Positions 41,982 to 52,263 are shown, numbered from the stretch's first letter. The stretch is DNA of 64,000 nt from Sporosarcina sp. Te-1 (GCF_017498505.1 NZ_CP071798.1:2253501-2317500), one strand, 5' to 3'. The notes: generated from the sequence alone by a model not told the origin. Made by a program: numbers and translations.

Positions 41982-43814
41982 TCAATTTGTTTTAAATCTT
42001 ATTTCTACTTTACCATTTGTTTTATTCATAATCTTTTCATATAATTCATCTAGTATTTCATCTGATACATTTTGTCCTCTAATATCAATTATAACAGACT
42101 GTTTTGTACCGTTAGGCAAATCGCTTATTCTTTTTTCCACCTGTCTTGACACGTTGTTAACCAATCTACTCCGTCCGCTGGAAGTAGTAATTTTATAATT
42201 TTTCACTTCAATGCTATGACCAGTCTGATACAAATCTGGTCTAGAACTACCTTTTTCTCCGTAAGGTACTTCTTTACCATCTTTAAAAGACTTTTGAGCA
42301 TTATACTCAGGGAGATCCTTCTCTACATCAATTTCAGACTGTCTCCAAGATGGTCTAGTTTTATCTATACCATTAGTCTCGACATTCACATTCTTCTTCG
42401 TATCAACCTTAACATCACTAACTCCACTTGTACTAGGCGCAGAAATATCCTTCACTACATACGGTTTATTGAATGTAAAGTTACTCGGCGTGCTATAATG
42501 GTAACCGTTTGCCATTAATAACTCATATTGAGGTTGAACTTTGCCTATATCCATTGGCAAGTCATCCATCTTTCCTAAATGAAATTGTGTTCTGCTAAGC
42601 GGGTTGTTGATGACGTCTTGGTAAACTGGCGTATAGATCGACTTCATCGCATCTGTGCTGACCACATTTTTAACTTGTTTTACATTAGTTGTTGATTTAT
42701 AAACCAACTTCCCACCAGTGCTGAACCATCCTGCAACAGGAATCATTCCCCCAACAGAAAGGGCCGCGTTTACCGTATCCCCTCGCGCGGCATAGATAAT
42801 TGCATTTAATCCATCCGCTGGTTCACCAATTACAGGGATAAGCCCTACCAGATCTAATCCAAACTGAAGATCATCCACCCAGTTGTTTTCTTCGGCTACG
42901 GTAGCTGTAATGATCTCTTCTTCCTTATACTCTACATGGGGAACAACCTCATAGAAAACGCTTGAGCCTACCATATACTCTTTAATAAGCAAACCGTTAT
43001 TATAGACATGGTATTTCACATTTTCGTCCACATTCTGATCGATCGTGTTTACTTTCTTCCCTTCCAGAGTTTTAAAAGTAGCGGCAGTAAGCATCGTGCC
43101 GAGCAGCTTCTCATGCTCGTTCCCCCAAGGGTCTAAGAACACTTTTGGTAATAGTTCCGTTCTGATTTCACTTCCGAACGTTAACACATTCCATTGGCTC
43201 GGCTGGAAGTTTATGTCCTGCACTCCTGATTGGAAAAGTCCCTCGATAGTAGCAAGCCAATTATCCATTGCCAGCAAGTCATGTTCAATGGCATTCAGTG
43301 CGAAAGTCTGCGCTACATCAAATTCATAAAGTTGGACGATGGTATCATCACGTTTCCGTTTGGAGTGAATGACCCCCTCCTGTACTTCACTATCATCTAA
43401 ATGGGGCAGGGCGACAATATCACTTACTTTGTCCATGATACTGTTTGCCTCATCCGTCAAACTCGCCGTGAGACGGCCAATTAGCGTAAGTCCCTGTTCC
43501 AGCTCACCCTCAAGGAATTGTTCATCTATGTACCCGGATGGATCGGGTTCGAGAGAATGAAGTGCAGCTTCCATCTGGTGAAGCACTTGTTTAAACCGAT
43601 TTGAAAACATCCGAAAGAAAAGAAGAAAGGGTAAATGACATTCCCGGTAAAAGGAACGAATCGCACTGCCCCCCATTCCTTTCAGCTGTTCCTCCATTTC
43701 AACGAGATCGCGCACGGCACGGTCAATTGTTTCCATTTCCGTGCTTAGCCTGTCTAACATTGTTATGTTCCGTTGAAGTCCCTCTTGAAATGGACTGACA
43801 CTCAATATTTTCAT
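41982..43814 (-). CDS. LXG-domain polymorphic toxin with PD-(D/E)xK nuclease tip (cassette 1)
   Basis: 610 residues. Residues 1-210 are the helical LXG domain that directs secretion by the type VII (Ess/Yuk) system. A linker follows, then a glycine-rich pre-toxin segment at 315-372 (FGLDLVGLIPVIGEPADGLN, SVGGMIPVAGWFSTGGK). The tip from 487 has D527 in SSRPDLY and E536-x-K538 in SIEVKNY, the PD-(D/E)xK nuclease core, similar to PoNe DNases. Toxins of this kind are delivered into neighbouring cells. No small WXG-like Lap partner genes and no secretion genes are in the window. Immunity gene follows at once. Confidence 0.85.
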   Translation of the reverse strand: MKILSVSPFQEGLQRNITMLDRLSTEMETIDRAVRDLVEMEEQLKGMGGSAIRSFYRECHLPFLLFFRMFSNRFKQVLHQMEAALHSLEPDPSGYIDEQFLEGELEQGLTLIGRLTASLTDEANSIMDKVSDIVALPHLDDSEVQEGVIHSKRKRDDTIVQLYEFDVAQTFALNAIEHDLLAMDNWLATIEGLFQSGVQDINFQPSQWNVLTFGSEIRTELLPKVFLDPWGNEHEKLLGTMLTAATFKTLEGKKVNTIDQNVDENVKYHVYNNGLLIKEYMVGSSVFYEVVPHVEYKEEEIITATVAEENNWVDDLQFGLDLVGLIPVIGEPADGLNAIIYAARGDTVNAALSVGGMIPVAGWFSTGGKLVYKSTTNVKQVKNVVSTDAMKSIYTPVYQDVINNPLSRTQFHLGKMDDLPMDIGKVQPQYELLMANGYHYSTPSNFTFNKPYVVKDISAPSTSGVSDVKVDTKKNVNVETNGIDKTRPSWRQSEIDVEKDLPEYNAQKSFKDGKEVPYGEKGSSRPDLYQTGHSIEVKNYKITTSSGRSRLVNNVSRQVEKRISDLPNGTKQSVIIDIRGQNVSDEILDELYEKIMNKTNGKVEIRFKTN

Positions 43815-44314
43815 TGGCTCCGCCTCAGCGGGCGATTTGAAACATTCACTCTATTATATAATAACTCCCCACAGGTGAACATTTTCTTCCCCTCCAGTCA
43901 TTTATCATATCAACAGTAATAATACTCCATTTTTTACAGGAGGATAATGAATAAAGTTGGAAAAGTCTAAAATTAAATCATAGGGACTAAAAATTTTAAT
44001 TTGTCTATGCCACAAACACTATTCCATCAGTAAAAAGGTTATAGCTTATTACTCTTGCAAAGATTATATAATAGCAAGCCTTTAGCCATCCTTTGTTCCA
44101 TTCGTACGGGACTCCATTAACACACTTGTTTTTAGTTAAATTTAGTAGATTGCAAAACCGCTTTACGTAATCACCTGGGAATGAATTCGTAAAACAAATT
44201 ACTCTCGTCATATACACATTATTAAATACTCTAGATTGATTTTGTTTAAAATCTGTTCTATGATATATATAACAAAGTAAAAAACTTTCAAACTAAAAAT
44301 TCAGGAGGCTTCTG
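43815..44314. other. AT-rich spacer upstream of the toxin locus
   Basis: About 500 bases with no supported gene. It presumably carries the promoter of the LXG toxin (minus) and of the small gene at 44315 (plus), but no convincing -35/-10 pair was picked out. A 70-codon minus-strand frame at 44005-44217 lacks a ribosome binding site. Confidence 0.4.
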
Positions 44315-44416
44315 ATGCCAAAGCAAAAAAGTGTTAGAGGAAAGATAGCTTCGAAGTTACAGACGGAAGAAAAGCCAGAGATCTTTCTATTATCACCTCC
44401 TACAGAAAAGGAATGA
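44315..44416 (+). CDS. 33-residue peptide gene with strong ribosome binding site
   Basis: ATG 44315 is preceded by AGGAGG six to seven bases upstream. The product begins MPKQKSVRGKIASKLQTEEK and ends in a proline/acid-rich tail. Its stop overlaps a possible ATG start of the following hydrolase gene (ATGA), suggesting translational coupling. It has no hydrophobic segment and no recognised family; a leader peptide or a short functional peptide are both possible. Confidence 0.5.
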   Translation: MPKQKSVRGKIASKLQTEEKPEIFLLSPPTEKE

Positions 44417-44421
44417 TCATA

Positions 44422-45411
44422 TTGAGTAAAATTAAAAAGAAAAAAGGTAAAAAGATCTTGTATGTTTTTGCATGGTTCTTAGGAATAATGGTTTGTCTGA
44501 ATGTAATAGGATTTGCAATCAACAAACTATTTTTTTCAAATGAGCTTGAGGCGATCTCGCCTTACGGGGAAATGGTAGAAGTAAACAATCAGAACATGCA
44601 CGTCTATTCAATAGGACAGGGAGAGAAAACCATTGTTTTGTTACCGGGTTTTGGATTGCCTTTGCCAAGTGCAGATTTTGGCCCCTTAATGAGAGAACTC
44701 TCGAAGGAATATACTGTTGTTACTATTGAATATTTTGGAATGGGGTTCAGTGACGAGACAGATACGCCACGAACCAATGAAAATTATATGGAAGAAATCA
44801 GAACAGCTTTATCTAAGGCTGACGTGAAGCCGCCGTATGTCTTAATGCCTCATTCTGCGTCCGGAGTTTATAGCGAATATTATGCAGCAAAATATCCTGA
44901 GGAAGTCTCTGCGATTATTATGCTAGATACAACGCCATCAGGAGATATGCAACCTAATATACAAACCTTCATGTTGGAACCTAGAAATATAAAAATCCTG
45001 TATGGTTTTAATACGTTACTTCAACAAACTGGATTTAATCGAATCATCAATGGAATGCTACCTTCTGATCAAACAGTGGAAAATGGCTATACCGAAAAAG
45101 AAATTAGTGATAATAAATTATTTTCTTATCATGTTGTCAACGATACGATTATTAATCAGGCTTCGAGTTTAAATGACAATGTCAATGAGGTAAACAGCAT
45201 CGTCTTCCCTTCAGAAGTACCAGTACTGAAATTAATATCCTCAGTTTCTCAAAAACAACTAAAAGAAGGAGAAGACATTCAAAAAAGTCACTTGAAACGA
45301 CTTGGTGCAAATGCCGAGTCCCAAATTATTGACGGCTCTCATGGATTCTTTCAAACACATGTTACAGATATCAGCAATGCCACAAATAATTTCCTTAAAA
45401 AAATCGACTAA
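44422..45411 (+). CDS. Membrane-anchored alpha/beta hydrolase
   Basis: 329 residues from a TTG at 44422 (AAAGG ten bases upstream); ATG 44413 is the alternative that overlaps the 33-residue gene. A lysine-rich start and one membrane helix (about 14-36) anchor the protein. The hydrolase domain has the oxyanion stretch LLPGFGLPLP, nucleophile region MPHSASGVYSE (S in H-S-A-S-G), acidic residue region and final histidine in DGSHGFFQTH. Substrate unknown. A terminator follows directly. Confidence 0.82.
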   Translation: MSKIKKKKGKKILYVFAWFLGIMVCLNVIGFAINKLFFSNELEAISPYGEMVEVNNQNMHVYSIGQGEKTIVLLPGFGLPLPSADFGPLMRELSKEYTVVTIEYFGMGFSDETDTPRTNENYMEEIRTALSKADVKPPYVLMPHSASGVYSEYYAAKYPEEVSAIIMLDTTPSGDMQPNIQTFMLEPRNIKILYGFNTLLQQTGFNRIINGMLPSDQTVENGYTEKEISDNKLFSYHVVNDTIINQASSLNDNVNEVNSIVFPSEVPVLKLISSVSQKQLKEGEDIQKSHLKRLGANAESQIIDGSHGFFQTHVTDISNATNNFLKKID

Positions 45412-45435
45412 GGACTTGCTACAAATACAGACCAA

Positions 45436-45471
45436 AGGGAGCTAGAAAATGTAATCCCAGCTCCCTTTTTA
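45436..45471 (+). terminator. Terminator of the hydrolase gene
   Basis: GGGAGCT and AGCTCCC separated by 15 bases, then TTTTTATTATT. Confidence 0.8.
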
Positions 45472-45540
45472 TTATTAGATATGTGTACTTCAACGCACGA
45501 TGCAGTTTGTCACCAGCAAAGCGAAGATTGTTTAAGCTTG

Positions 45541-45840
45541 ATTGGATTCATTTTGAAACGGCTATCCTTCTACACCGAAAAACATTTGCTTCTGCATAGA
45601 AAGTCTTGTCGGAAGGACTTCCATTTAACAGAATGCGACACCCCATATGTTTATACTTACGTATATCAGCATATTGACCGAACCTGGAGTTGACATTGCA
45701 ACAATCATGCCAAGAGTCGGACATAAAGACATCGAGACGATGAAGATTTATACACGTCACTAACAAAAGGAAAAAAGATGCCTCCGACAAGGTTACGAAC
45801 TTGTACGGAGACACTTTATTTTGCGAAGTCTTACTCATCT
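45541..45840 (+). pseudogene. Tyrosine recombinase fragment, copy A
   Basis: Plus-strand translation gives LDSF, a stop, NGYPSTPKNICFCIESLVGR, another stop, QNATPHMFILTYISILTEPG, VDIATIMPRVGHKDIET and, after a one-codon loss, MKIYTRH. It is homologous to the end of the recombinase at 47737, with stop codons, a lost RHTHI active-site box (now ILTYI) and a frameshift at the end. Only the last third of the gene is present. Confidence 0.85.
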
Positions 45841-45875
45841 CATACTCGTTTCGTTAGATAAACAAAGGGAGACCA

Positions 45876-46100
45876 TCAATTGATGATCTCCTTTTGTTTG
45901 GTTACCATTGTGTCAATCTGGCGTTTGTACGCTAGTTCCAGTTCCAACTGCATTGACTCCATATCGAATTCAGTTAAGCCAGGCTCCGGCACCAACTCAT
46001 CCTCTGCCTGCCAGTCACGCAAATGCCGAACGTGCTCTGGCAGCATCAATGCGGTCCACTTTATATTTCCTCGGTCTTTTATGTCTCCCTTTACCTTCAT
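45876..46100 (-). CDS. YolD-like protein
   Basis: 74 residues from MKVKGDIKDRG at 46100. RGNIKWTALMLPEHVRHLRD is the YolD-family signature; the rest is acidic and helical. YolD-like proteins usually accompany Y-family DNA polymerases (UvrX/PolY) in SOS-controlled operons. Its start overlaps the stop of the WYL gene (TAATG type), and its stop codon lies in a hairpin (45862-45899) that may end the transcript. Confidence 0.82.
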   Translation of the reverse strand: MKVKGDIKDRGNIKWTALMLPEHVRHLRDWQAEDELVPEPGLTEFDMESMQLELELAYKRQIDTMVTKQKEIIN

Positions 46101-46321
46101 TAAATAACCCTTCTTTCCTTTGCAATAACGGGATCGAGTGCCAGCACATTGTCGATAGTAAAAGTACGCTTGGATTCCCTTAGATAACAAAATGCACGGA
46201 AAGATACATCGCCGACTTGCAACACTTTAATTCTTCTCTTGCTGATCGATCCATCAGCTGCCAAATACATCATATCTAATAACTCTCCATATTTAACCGA
46301 CTTCTCCAAAAATACGCACAC
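46100..46321 (-). CDS. Small WYL-like domain protein
   Basis: 73 residues from a GTG at 46321 with GGAGGGG upstream. ISKRRIKVLQVGDVSFRAFC, YLRESKRTFTIDNVLALDPV are the core of a WYL/SH3-like ligand-binding domain without any DNA-binding part. Such short WYL proteins are often found upstream of YolD genes in Bacillales. Here the pair lacks the polymerase gene normally associated with YolD. Confidence 0.75.
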   Translation of the reverse strand: MCVFLEKSVKYGELLDMMYLAADGSISKRRIKVLQVGDVSFRAFCYLRESKRTFTIDNVLALDPVIAKERRVI

Positions 46322-46343
46322 TCGTTCCCCTCCTTTTGTTCTC

Positions 46344-46372
46344 ATTATAGAGAATGAATGTTCGCATGTAAA
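46344..46372 (-). promoter_or_regulatory. Sigma-A promoter with LexA-like site for the WYL-YolD operon
   Basis: On the minus strand TTTACA (46367-46372) and TATAAT (46344-46349) are exactly 17 bases apart. The spacer holds CGAACATTCATTCT, matching the Bacillus LexA box CGAACN4GTTCG at eight of ten defined positions. The start codon lies 23 bases from the -10. Confidence 0.65.
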
Positions 46373-46553
46373 GGTGAATAAAAAAGACCGTCAATAGACG
46401 ATCTCCTCTTGTTGAACAAATGCACTCGTTAGTTAAAAATGCCACTTTATTTATTTTTGTCTAAGTCATCATTAAGAATAGACTTTTTATCTTCTTTAAC
46501 TTCATACTTTGTTATTTTCTTCAAACGCAAATAATTGAACGAGCAAATCTTCC

Positions 46554-47609
46554 TTAAGGATTGACACCTACTGAAAACGGACGAGCTCCGACTGGAATCG
46601 TAGCAATCACTATATTAGTTACTCCGTTAATGACGGAAACAGTATTATCATCCTGATTTGTTACATAAATAAAATTGGTTATGGGATTGACTCCAACTCC
46701 ATTCGGATTAGTCCCGACTGGAATAGTAGCGATCACAGTGTTCGTTAATCCGCTAATCACTGAAACATTATTACTGTCTCGATTTGGTACGTAAATAGTA
46801 TTTGTAGAAGTATTAACCCCCACTTCACCTGGAGTAATCCCAACAGGAACAGTATCAATCACCGAATTGCTTACTCCATCAATCACGGAAACTGTATTAC
46901 TGGTGAAATTTGATACATAAATACGATTAGTGTCTGGATTGATTCCTAATCTGAATGGATTAACTTGAACTGGAATATTAGTAATCAATGTATTGGTTGC
47001 TCCATCTATTACAGAAACGGTATCAAAATTGAAATTGGCCACATAAATACGGTTAGTTAATGAATTGGTATCTATCCCAGTTGCTAAATTGAGACCTGGG
47101 ATTATAATAGTATCAATCACCGTGTTGGTCAATCCGCTAATCACGGTAACATCTTCAGTTAAGTCTAATGAATTGAAATTTGCCGTATAAATGACATTGG
47201 TAGCTATATTGACCCCTGCGTCCCCAGCTTCATCCCCAACTAGAACGGTAGCAATTACCGTATTAGTTACTCCATCAATTACGGAAACATTATCACTAAG
47301 CCTATTTGCTACATAAATTCGGTTGGTTAAAGGATTGACAGCTACCCCTGCTGGATTGACTCCAACTGGAATGGTAGCAATTACTGCATTGGTTGCACCA
47401 TCAATTACAGAAACGGTATTTTCATTAAAATTTGCTACATAAATACGATTTACTGATAATAGTTCCGTGGGTCCCGTAGCTCTGAATGGTCCTATGTGTA
47501 CAGGTAGTCTGCAAACTTTACTGCAGGAGCATTCATCGATAATACATTTACGACTTATACAAGAGTAATAGTTATAAAAATTACAAGAGTAATAGTTATA
47601 AAAATCCAT
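46554..47609 (-). CDS. YVTN-type seven-bladed beta-propeller protein with cysteine-rich head
   Basis: 351 residues, GGAGG upstream of the ATG. Residues 1-35 are rich in Cys and Tyr (FYNYYSC twice, then CIIDECSCSKVC) with no signal peptide; the FYNYYSC pair comes from a 24-bp tandem DNA repeat (47558-47604). From about 53, seven repeats of about 42 residues follow, each like RIYVANFNENTVSVIDGATN and AVIATIPVGVNPAGVAVNP, giving a complete propeller. The head resembles cysteine-rich spore coat or exosporium proteins, so a spore-surface location is an inference. The stop follows directly after the seventh repeat. Confidence 0.83.
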   Translation of the reverse strand: MDFYNYYSCNFYNYYSCISRKCIIDECSCSKVCRLPVHIGPFRATGPTELLSVNRIYVANFNENTVSVIDGATNAVIATIPVGVNPAGVAVNPLTNRIYVANRLSDNVSVIDGVTNTVIATVLVGDEAGDAGVNIATNVIYTANFNSLDLTEDVTVISGLTNTVIDTIIIPGLNLATGIDTNSLTNRIYVANFNFDTVSVIDGATNTLITNIPVQVNPFRLGINPDTNRIYVSNFTSNTVSVIDGVSNSVIDTVPVGITPGEVGVNTSTNTIYVPNRDSNNVSVISGLTNTVIATIPVGTNPNGVGVNPITNFIYVTNQDDNTVSVINGVTNIVIATIPVGARPFSVGVNP

Positions 47610-47736
47610 TTTCTCACCTCCATCTGCATTATTCTATTCGAATAGTTATTGGGGAGGACGGGCTATCAACTATTTGACTTACATAGTAATTAATCGCGGA
47701 TTGTATAATTAAGCAAGACGCAAAAAAAGACATGTC

Positions 47737-48446
47737 ATGATACACTCAATTTATTACTCAACTTCCGCACAAAAATTAAATCCAATTGAGGAATCGTATC
47801 TTGAACATCCCGAGCTGGAAGAGTTTCTTTCTATAGTAAGAGAACACGGATTGCATTTGAACCTTGAGAGATTTTATACACTCGCCTTTACGGGGATGCG
47901 TTCCGGGGAACTATGTGCGTTGCAGAAGGATGATTTGGATTTTGAAAGAAACATCATTCACATCAACAAAACGCTCTACAGCGAGAGCAACAACATGAGA
48001 GATTACGAACTTACTCCACCTAAAACAGATGGATCAATCCGGGAGATACAAGTAGAGCAGCCGATCATGGATATGTTGCGCCGTTTGGTTCGTCAAAACG
48101 ATAAATATAAGTTACAGTACCGACATCTGCATGAAGACTATCATGATATGGACTTTGTTTTCTGCAGAGAGAATGGGTACCCCTTCACGCCGAAAAACAT
48201 CGGGCTGCGCATGGAACGACTTGTTGGAAAGACTACCATCAAAAAGAATGCGACGCCCCATATGTTCAGGCACACCCACATAAGGATGTTGACGGAAGCA
48301 GGAGTGGAATCATGGCAAGAGTCGGACATGAGGACATCGAAACGACGATGAAGATTTATACACACGTCACCAACAAAATGAAAAAAGATGCCTCCGACAA
48401 GATTACGAACTTGTACGGAGACATCCTGCAAAGCATCACATTTTAA
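47737..48446 (+). pseudogene. Tyrosine recombinase (integrase), copy B, truncated and frameshifted
   Basis: The frame from 47737 carries the catalytic domain: GMRSGELCALQKDDLDFERN (first Arg), PHMFRHTHIRMLTEAGVE (His and second Arg). After GVE, about ten bases are missing compared with copy A, and the reading shifts to a stop at 48351; the end of the true frame (MARVGHEDIETTMKIYTHVT, with the catalytic Tyr) continues to 48446 in another frame. The N-terminal core-binding domain is absent. Probably a relic of an integrated element. Confidence 0.88.
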
Positions 48447-48545
48447 TGTTTTCGAAGAAAATGTTGCTTTCTTGTTAGTTTTTCTTTAAATAACACGATT
48501 CGGAGCGTCTGTAACCTTGATGGATCAACCTTTCGGGCATGTTTA

Positions 48546-50192
<1,647 letters not shown>

Positions 50193-50233
50193 TTAATCGT
50201 ACATTTGTTTATGTGCCATTCATCGATGATTGA

Positions 50234-50515
50234 TTAGATGATAGCTAAAATGTCGCTTTCACGCAGGATCAAATATTCATTGCCTTCATATTTCACTTCA
50301 GTTCCAGCATACTTGGAGAAGATGATCCGGTCGCCTTCTTTCACTTCCAGGTCAACCCGCTGGCCGTTTTCAAGAACGCGTCCAGTACCGACTGCAACAA
50401 CTTTTCCTTCTTGCGGTTTCTCTTTCGCGGAATCTGGTAGTACGATACCGCTTTGTGTTTTTTCTTCCGCTTCGATTAGTTCGATTACGATACGGTCACC
50501 TAATGGTTTCAACAA
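50234..50515 (-). CDS. groES: Co-chaperonin GroES
   Basis: 93 residues from a TTG at 50513-50515 (GGAGG nine bases upstream); an upstream ATG in frame lies before that site. [20 protein letters not shown], the mobile loop [16 protein letters not shown], and the ending [14 protein letters not shown] are diagnostic. Forms the heptameric lid on GroEL. Confidence 0.96.
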   Translation of the reverse strand: MLKPLGDRIVIELIEAEEKTQSGIVLPDSAKEKPQEGKVVAVGTGRVLENGQRVDLEVKEGDRIIFSKYAGTEVKYEGNEYLILRESDILAII

Positions 50516-50548
50516 GTGAAACAACCTCCTCGACATAATATCTTCTTT

Positions 50549-50575
50549 TTAGCACTCAGTAAGCATGAGTGCTAA
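50549..50575 (-). promoter_or_regulatory. CIRCE element (HrcA operator)
   Basis: TTAGCACTC, nine bases, GAGTGCTAA: a perfect match to the consensus. It lies between the groE promoter and groES, so HrcA represses the operon until heat shock. Confidence 0.97.
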
Positions 50576-50585
50576 TACATTTCTT

Positions 50586-50614
50586 ATCATAATAAAGTTG
50601 CCCAAGATTTGCAA
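50586..50614 (-). promoter_or_regulatory. Sigma-A promoter of groES-groEL
   Basis: On the minus strand TTGCAA (50609-50614), a 17-base spacer and TATGAT (50586-50591), immediately upstream of the CIRCE element. Confidence 0.85.
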
Positions 50615-50693
50615 GTAAAATACTCGTATTCTTTTCTCTTTGCTAATCAAGTAGGAAAAAGATAAAATGGACGGAGTAGAAAGGACGAGATCA

Positions 50694-51434
50694 ATGAAAA
50701 ACTGGAAGATTTACTTGCTTATACTTCTGACATATATTCTCATGCAGTTTGGCAGTATTCCGCTCAGCAAATGGCTCATCAACTACTTCCACGAAGGCGG
50801 CATGACGGAGAAACAAGCTTCGTTCCAAGGCGTTGCCTGGGGTTTGTTCATTTCGAATTTGATTGCGGCTCCTATTATTTTATGGCTGTCGACGCTCAAT
50901 AAAAAGTTCTGGGAGATTCGCAAAGGAAACAAAAAGAAGGCATCTATCGGCGGAGTGATTCTCTGGGGCGTACTCGGATTTTTCATGGCCATGGCAGGAC
51001 AAATGATTGCCGCCATCATCGAAACAGCGTTTGGCGTGGCACCGGGGTCAGAAAATACGGCCCTGCTGGGTGAAATCGCAAAGGCTTCACCGATTATCAT
51101 CCTCTCCATCGTGGTTTTTGCGCCACTGCTTGAGGAGATTGTCTTCCGAAGAGTGGTGTTCGGCGGAATTTACCTTAAAACAAACTTCTGGATTGCCGGG
51201 ATACTGAGTGGAGTCGTCTTCTCCCTCGTTCACCAAGAACCGCAGCATCTACTTATCTACTTGGCACCTGGTCTCATCTTTGCCTTCCTCTATTCCCATA
51301 CAGGACGGATTTGGACTTCCATGCTAGCGCATTTGCTCATGAACGGCTTTGTGACGATATTGCAATTCAATATGGATAAACTCCAAGAACTGCAGGACAT
51401 GCAAGGTGCTTTTATCCATCTGCTTCCATACTGA
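50694..51434 (+). CDS. CPBP-family intramembrane metalloprotease (YdiL-like)
   Basis: 246 residues from MKNWKIYLL (AAAGGA eight bases upstream). About seven hydrophobic segments; motif 1 is LLEEIVFRRVVFGGI, motif 2 SLVHQEPQH and the later HLLMNG. These supply the glutamates and histidines of the CAAX-protease/bacteriocin-processing family. Position next to groES matches ydiL of B. subtilis. Substrate unknown. Confidence 0.88.
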   Translation: MKNWKIYLLILLTYILMQFGSIPLSKWLINYFHEGGMTEKQASFQGVAWGLFISNLIAAPIILWLSTLNKKFWEIRKGNKKKASIGGVILWGVLGFFMAMAGQMIAAIIETAFGVAPGSENTALLGEIAKASPIIILSIVVFAPLLEEIVFRRVVFGGIYLKTNFWIAGILSGVVFSLVHQEPQHLLIYLAPGLIFAFLYSHTGRIWTSMLAHLLMNGFVTILQFNMDKLQELQDMQGAFIHLLPY

Positions 51435-51436
51435 TG

Positions 51437-51474
51437 AAAACCGGCTCGCACTGTCCTTGTTGCGAGCCGGTTTT
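51437..51474. terminator. Bidirectional terminator, copy 1
   Basis: AAAACCGGCTCGCA and its complement flank ten bases, giving A and T runs on both sides; serves the CPBP gene (plus) and the YIP1 gene (minus). A diverged copy lies at 52264. Confidence 0.87.
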
Positions 51475-51479
51475 CGCTT

Positions 51480-52064
51480 TCATTGCATAGTGGGAAGTAT
51501 AAAAATTGCAGCTAAAAAGGACAAGATCATCAAGAAAGTAAATATCACCCCTGCTGCGATTACGGTGACACCAAAACCTCGCAATGCAGAGAAACGATGG
51601 ACAATGCCGATTCCTTTGCTTACTACGATGATGCTATAAACCCATGCCCCCGCCGTTATCAAAATTGCAAGCCAAGGGACAATGAAAGACACTTGTTGGC
51701 CGTTCATGAACACATACATGAAATAATTTACAGGCGCTAACCAAATGAGCGGAATTGAGGCCGCAGGGATAATCCACAATACATCTTTATAACGGGCGCT
51801 TCCCCCTAGCATTCGGCCAAACAAGTAAAATAGGCCCGTGCTAATCGGCCACGCGATGAGGATGAATGGAATTGAAATAATGTACATGAGCAAAAGCGCT
51901 TTGCCCGGGTCCATCCCAAACATTTCTTGATAATTCAACGCAGTATTCGGTGCATCGCTAATCGCCAGCAAAAGCCAAATGAGCAACGTCAATTTCAAGG
52001 ATCGCTTTTCCAATAAGTAATGAATCGTCTTCGTTGGCTGCTTCCAAATTGACAAAAACGGCAA
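51480..52064 (-). CDS. YIP1-family membrane protein, copy 1
   Basis: 194 residues from a TTG (AAGGGGTG seven bases upstream). PFLSIWKQPTKTIHYLLEKR at the start and five hydrophobic segments, with the Yip1 pattern FGRMLGGSARYKDVLWIIPA. It is about 50 percent identical by eye to the gene at 52311, and both arose from one tandem duplication. Bacterial Yip1 proteins have no firm function. Confidence 0.83.
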   Translation of the reverse strand: MPFLSIWKQPTKTIHYLLEKRSLKLTLLIWLLLAISDAPNTALNYQEMFGMDPGKALLLMYIISIPFILIAWPISTGLFYLFGRMLGGSARYKDVLWIIPAASIPLIWLAPVNYFMYVFMNGQQVSFIVPWLAILITAGAWVYSIIVVSKGIGIVHRFSALRGFGVTVIAAGVIFTFLMILSFLAAIFILPTMQ

Positions 52065-52129
52065 TGAAATCCACCCCTTTTCATTTTCTATATATTACAT
52101 TATCCCCCATTTCATTCCTATGCTCCATT

Positions 52130-52225
52130 TGATACAGTTATCCGCTTGAAAGGCTGTCGATCATTTGAAAACAGTCCCACAAAGCTCTCCCTTCTCGCTG
52201 TAGGAGAATTGTGAAATAGCAGACC
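52130..52225 (+). pseudogene. Decayed copy of the 5' end of the phosphoesterase gene
   Basis: TTCATTCCTATGCTCCATTT upstream, then GCTTGAAAGGCTGTCGAT and CAAAGCTCTCCCTTC, align with the region 52960-53070 around the start of the phosphoesterase gene. It has no open frame. It is the far end of the tandem-duplication unit. Confidence 0.65.
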
Positions 52226-52263
52226 TAATTCTTCTTACCCTTCATTCATCTGCTTCCATACTG

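Noticed and set aside
44005..44217. 70-codon minus-strand frame between the toxin locus and the hydrolase
   Set aside because: No ribosome binding site, no recognisable domain, composition like the AT-rich spacer.
46373..46553. Short frame ending KEDKKSILNDDLDKNK downstream of the propeller gene
   Set aside because: No start codon with a ribosome binding site; about 30 codons only.
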